Shown here one piece after another: positions 60,855-64,000 of a stretch of 64,000 bases of DNA. This DNA is from Paraburkholderia largidicola (GTDB lineage: Bacteria; Pseudomonadota; Gammaproteobacteria; Burkholderiales; Burkholderiaceae), in assembly GCF_013426895.1 (NCBI RefSeq), contig NZ_AP023174.1:3100001-3164000 (forward strand). The letters are read 5' to 3'. A program made the translations under genes and the position numbers. Every line of letters starts with the position of its first letter. The stretch's first letter is position 1. The notes beneath the pieces were generated by a model that worked only from the letters and a program-made list of their open reading frames with translations, searched no databases and had not been told where the DNA came from.

Positions 60855-61880
60855 TCAGTCGCGCGAGCCGCGGTTCTTCAACTGGTCCAGCAGCACCGCA
60901 GCGAGCAGGATCGCACCGCGCACGAGGTACTGATAGAACGCGTCGATGTTCATCAGGTTCATCACGTTTTCGACGGTGCCCATAATCAGCACGCCGATCA
61001 CGACGCCGGAAATCGTCGCACGGCCGCCGAGCAGCGACACGCCGCCCAGCACGCACGCCGAAATCACGTTCAGCTCGAAGCCTTCCGCGGCATTCGGCTG
61101 ACCCGACGTGATACGCGACGCGAGAATCACACCCGCCAGCGCCGTCACTGCGCCCTGGATCAGGAAGATGTAGACGCGCGTGCGTTCGACGTTGATACCC
61201 GCGAGGCGCGACGCTTCCGGATTGCCGCCGATCGCCAGCGTGTTACGGCCGTACACCGTCGAATTCAGCATCACGCCGAACACGATGAAGCAGACCAGCG
61301 TCACCCAGATGGGCAGCGACACGCCGAACATCGACAGGCCGCCGAGCGCGATGAACGTGTCCGACGACACGCCCACGGCCTGACCGTGCGACACGATGAA
61401 GCCGAGGCCGCGCACGATTTCCATCGTCGCGAGCGTCGTGATCAGCGCGTTGATGCGCAGATACGCGATCACCGCGCCGTTGACGAAACCGATCACCGAG
61501 CCGGCCACGACCGCGGCGACGATCGCGATGAACGTGTTGCCCGTTGCGTTGAGCACCATCGCGCACAACACGCCAGCAAAGGCGACCGTCGAACCGATGG
61601 AAAGGTCGAAGTCGCGCGAGGCGAGACAGAACATCATCGTGCACGCGACCATGCCGATCTGCGAAATCGACAGCGCGAGGCCCAGCATATTTTCGATCGA
61701 GAAGAAGTGATCGACGGTCAGCGACATCGTGATGAACATCACGACGAAGATCACGATCAGACTGTATTCCGTGATCTGCTGCCACCACTTCTGCTTGTCG
61801 TTGGCTTGCGGAATCAGCGCTTCAGCGGCGCTCTTGGCGGCCTGTTGCGCGAGGTTTTCTCTGGCTTGCATTTGGTTCAC
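60855..61880 (-). CDS. araH: L-arabinose ABC transporter permease AraH
   Basis: A 341-residue permease of the ribose/xylose/arabinose type with about ten helices. The GLALSISQIGMVACTMMFCLASRDFDLSIGSTVAF block and NGAVIAYLRINALITTLATMEIVRGL are family signatures, as is AIGGNPEASRLAGINVERTRVYIF in the cytoplasmic loop that contacts AraG. Two copies of the permease form the channel. It lies between araG and the dehydrogenase. Confidence 0.9.
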   Translation of the reverse strand: MNQMQARENLAQQAAKSAAEALIPQANDKQKWWQQITEYSLIVIFVVMFITMSLTVDHFFSIENMLGLALSISQIGMVACTMMFCLASRDFDLSIGSTVAFAGVLCAMVLNATGNTFIAIVAAVVAGSVIGFVNGAVIAYLRINALITTLATMEIVRGLGFIVSHGQAVGVSSDTFIALGGLSMFGVSLPIWVTLVCFIVFGVMLNSTVYGRNTLAIGGNPEASRLAGINVERTRVYIFLIQGAVTALAGVILASRITSGQPNAAEGFELNVISACVLGGVSLLGGRATISGVVIGVLIMGTVENVMNLMNIDAFYQYLVRGAILLAAVLLDQLKNRGSRD

Positions 61881-61976
61881 TCCTCCCGTTCCCCACGGGT
61901 TACAGGACTGTTGTAGATCCTGTCAGTTACAGATGTCTTGCGGTTTTCGTTTCACCCAGCCGGCGCGCCCAGGCGT

Positions 61977-63491
61977 TCAGGCCGCCTGCGCCGTCGTCGA
62001 ACTCTTCGGCAGCGCGAGGTTCAGCACCGATTGCTCGGTCGCGGCGCTGCGCGACAGTTCGCCGGAGATGCGCCCCTGGCGCATCACGAGGATCCGGTCG
62101 GACACGCCCAGCACTTCCGGCAGTTCCGACGAAATCATCACGATCGCGCAGCCGCGCTGGGCCAGCTCGTAAATCACGTTGTAAATCTCGTGCTTCGCGC
62201 CGACGTCGATGCCGCGCGTCGGCTCGTCGAGAATCACGACGCGCAGATCCGGCTCGGCCAGCCAGCGCGACAGAATCGCCTTCTGCTGGTTGCCGCCCGA
62301 CAGAAAACGGATCTTCTGCCGGCGGCTCGGCGTCTTGATCTTCAGCAGCTTGATGAAACGGTCCGCCGTTTCGGCTTCCTTCTTGCGATCGAGGAACAGC
62401 CCCGCCTTCAGATAGTGACGGCGGCAGCTGATATTGATGTTCTCCGACACCGACGCAATCGCGACGATGCCTTCTTCCTTGCGGTCTTCCGGGCACAGCA
62501 CGATGCCCTGGCGGATCGCTTCACCGGCGCTCTTCACCTTGATCGGCTTGCCGTCGAGCACCAGTTCGCCGCCCTTCTTCGGATCGTCGCCGTAGATCAG
62601 GTGCATCAGTTCGCTGCGGCCCGCGCCCACGAGACCAAAGAAGCCGACGATCTCGCCGCGGCGCACTTCGAAGCTCGCCGGTTCCGCGAGCGGGCCGCCT
62701 TCGATGTTCTTCACCGAGAAGCGCACTTCGCCGAGTTCGCGCGGCCGGTAGCCATAGATATCCGAGATCTCGCGGCCGACCATTTCGGCCACGATCGTGT
62801 CGCGGCTCACGCCTTCGAGCGTCGGATGCGACGCGACCTTGCGGCCGTCGCGGAAAATCGTGCACGCGTCGCACAGCTGATAGATCTCGTCCATCCGGTG
62901 TGAGATGTAGATCAGCGCGCGGTTGTCGGCGCGCAGATCGCGCACCAGCTTGAACAGCACTTCCGTTTCGCGGTGCGACAGCGAGCTGGTCGGCTCGTCG
63001 AGCGCGATCACGCGGGCGTTGCGCATCAGCGCCTTGCAGATTTCGACCATCTGGCGTTGCGCGATGGAGAGCTTGCGCAGCTTCGCGTTCGGATCGAGAT
63101 CCACGCCCATCGCTGCGAGCTGCTCGCGCACGTACCGCTTCGCGTCGCCCTTCTTCACGAAGCCGATCGTGTTCGGCAAGCGGCCGAGCAGCAGGTTTTC
63201 CGATACCGTCAGATCGGGCACGTACTGCAGTTCCTGGTGAATCACCGCGATGCCCGAGGCAATCGATGCGCCTGCGCTTGCAAAACGCACTTCGTTGCCG
63301 TCGATCATCACGCGGCCGGAATCCGGCTGATATTCACCGCCGAGAATCTTGAGCAGGGTCGATTTCCCTGCGCCGTTTTCGCCCATCAGGCCGTGCACCT
63401 GGCCGGCGTGCACGTCGAAAGAGATGCCGTCGAGCGCACGCACGCCTGGAAACACCTTGCCGATATTGTCAAAACGCAGCGTCGCTGACAC
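61977..63491 (-). CDS. araG: L-arabinose ABC transporter ATP-binding protein AraG
   Basis: A 504-residue double ATPase, the E. coli AraG length. Domain 1 has Walker [24 protein letters not shown] and [10 protein letters not shown]. Domain 2 has the degenerate Walker A of this class ([16 protein letters not shown]), with [15 protein letters not shown] and [12 protein letters not shown]. The start is taken as GTG at 63491, because AGGAGG stands 5 nt before it; an ATG at 63527 would add 12 residues without an SD. Confidence 0.93.
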   Translation of the reverse strand: MSATLRFDNIGKVFPGVRALDGISFDVHAGQVHGLMGENGAGKSTLLKILGGEYQPDSGRVMIDGNEVRFASAGASIASGIAVIHQELQYVPDLTVSENLLLGRLPNTIGFVKKGDAKRYVREQLAAMGVDLDPNAKLRKLSIAQRQMVEICKALMRNARVIALDEPTSSLSHRETEVLFKLVRDLRADNRALIYISHRMDEIYQLCDACTIFRDGRKVASHPTLEGVSRDTIVAEMVGREISDIYGYRPRELGEVRFSVKNIEGGPLAEPASFEVRRGEIVGFFGLVGAGRSELMHLIYGDDPKKGGELVLDGKPIKVKSAGEAIRQGIVLCPEDRKEEGIVAIASVSENINISCRRHYLKAGLFLDRKKEAETADRFIKLLKIKTPSRRQKIRFLSGGNQQKAILSRWLAEPDLRVVILDEPTRGIDVGAKHEIYNVIYELAQRGCAIVMISSELPEVLGVSDRILVMRQGRISGELSRSAATEQSVLNLALPKSSTTAQAA

Positions 63492-63595
63492 TTTGCCTCC
63501 TGTTACTTCGATTGAACCTTCGTGCATGCCGAAGCGCGTTTGTATGGCGCGGCGATCACGATGGCTGGTCCCTCTGCTTCTGATCCGTTCCGTCT

Positions 63596-63627
63596 CGCGC
63601 GTGAATGCCAGCCTGGCACTCACGCGC
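63596..63627 (-). other. Hairpin between araF and araG
   Basis: CGCGTGA (63598-63604) pairs with TCACGCG (63620-63626) and TGCCA with TGGCA around a 3-nt loop, 11 bp after the araF stop. With no T-run it is more likely an mRNA 3' stabiliser than a terminator. It would favour more binding protein than membrane parts. Confidence 0.6.
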
Positions 63628-63637
63628 GTATTCCCGC

Positions 63638-64000
63638 TTACTTCGATGCGAGACCCATCTTTTCACGCACTTCGCCGACGTTGTCGCGCGTGGCCAGCAT
63701 GCCCGTCGTCAGCGTGAGCTTCGGCGGTTCCTTGCCTTGCGTGATCCAGGCGTACATCAGGTCCGACGTCTCTTCGCCGTGGCGCTTCGGGCTGATGATG
63801 ACCGTGCCGAAGAAGCCCGTCGGGTTCGGCTTCTTGAACTCGTTCAACGCCGAGTCCGAGCCGCCAATGCCGATGCCGATCATGTTGTCGGCCTTGAAGC
63901 CGCGGCCTTCCGCTGCGCGCACGGCGCCGAGCACGGCTTCGTCGTTCAGGCCGTAGGCAACCCAGTGCTTGAAGTTCGGATTCTTCGTCAGCGCGATGTT
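63638..64000 (-). CDS. araF: L-arabinose-binding periplasmic protein AraF, 5' end outside window
   Basis: The last 120 residues of a type 1 sugar-binding protein are visible; the N-terminus lies beyond 64000. The segment matches Ara[45 protein letters not shown], then [23 protein letters not shown] and the final [16 protein letters not shown]. It delivers L-arabinose to AraHG and is probably the first gene of the operon. Confidence 0.9.
   Translation of the reverse strand, partial: NIALTKNPNFKHWVAYGLNDEAVLGAVRAAEGRGFKADNMIGIGIGGSDSALNEFKKPNPTGFFGTVIISPKRHGEETSDLMYAWITQGKEPPKLTLTTGMLATRDNVGEVREKMGLASK

Overview
The window is about 64 kb of GC-rich chromosomal DNA from a betaproteobacterium of the Burkholderiaceae, most likely Paraburkholderia or a close relative. 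This rests on gene order (rplM-rpsI-erpA, holA-lptE-leuS, bamE diverging from fur, exbBD beside dapB, edd-eda facing hexR) and on protein sequences such as the YadA-like adhesin, HemJ and the RNase/barstar pair. Most of the window is housekeeping or central metabolism. I see no prophage, integrase, transposase gene, CRISPR array or tRNA gene.

Layout. 1-5505: tyrS-dtd-histidine phosphatase, anmK, erpA and rplM-rpsI. 5530-5630: a compact anti-Shine-Dalgarno-type small RNA candidate. 5958-9935: an OsmC protein, RNase P RNA (rnpB) overlapped by a DUF3025 gene, pyrC and a YafJ-type amidotransferase. 9983-16610: a small unknown protein, the gltIJKL glutamate/aspartate importer, glutamate dehydrogenase and a LysR regulator. 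16784-24841: purB, a long inverted-repeat element, and the gluconate/Entner-Doudoroff block (gluconokinase, gluconate permease, eda, edd) facing hexR. 25027-30096: a 1476-residue trimeric autotransporter with an AT-rich upstream region. 30097-40385: hemJ-like, proA, holA, lptE, leuS, exbD, exbB, dapB, bamE and fur. 40502-44421: allantoin catabolism (allA, alc), dctA and a FadR-type regulator. 44430-45190: a second copy of the inverted-repeat element. 45236-50160: gap, tkt, a VOC protein and rsmE. 50261-51631: a secreted RNase with its barstar inhibitor and a candidate sRNA. 51632-57705: maeB, thiL, pgpA, pncC/cinA, a DUF985 cupin and pyrF. 57807-64000: an L-arabinose operon (araFGH importer, dehydrogenase, lactonase, epimerase).

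The metabolic theme is sugar and organic-acid use without a classical glycolytic emphasis: gluconate through Entner-Doudoroff under HexR, arabinose by import and oxidation to a lactone, C4-dicarboxylate uptake by DctA, and malic enzyme, gap and tkt. HexR-like palindromes lie upstream of both edd and hexR. Three identical GGTC-N-GACC half-site pairs lie between dctA and its divergent FadR-type regulator.

The least explained signals are non-coding. Two elements of about 664 bp sit in opposite orientation, 26 kb apart, each between a convergent gene pair. Each is bounded by the same 78-bp terminal inverted repeat, which contains its own hairpin, and has a second internal inverted pair of 28 bp. 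The neighbouring ends of purB and of the FadR-type gene show an abrupt shift to T-ending codons. The other notable signals are the two intergenic small-RNA candidates, one with a consensus promoter, a 5' hairpin, exposed CCTCCTCC-type motifs and a terminator, and the reading of the DUF3025 gene into the 5' part of rnpB.
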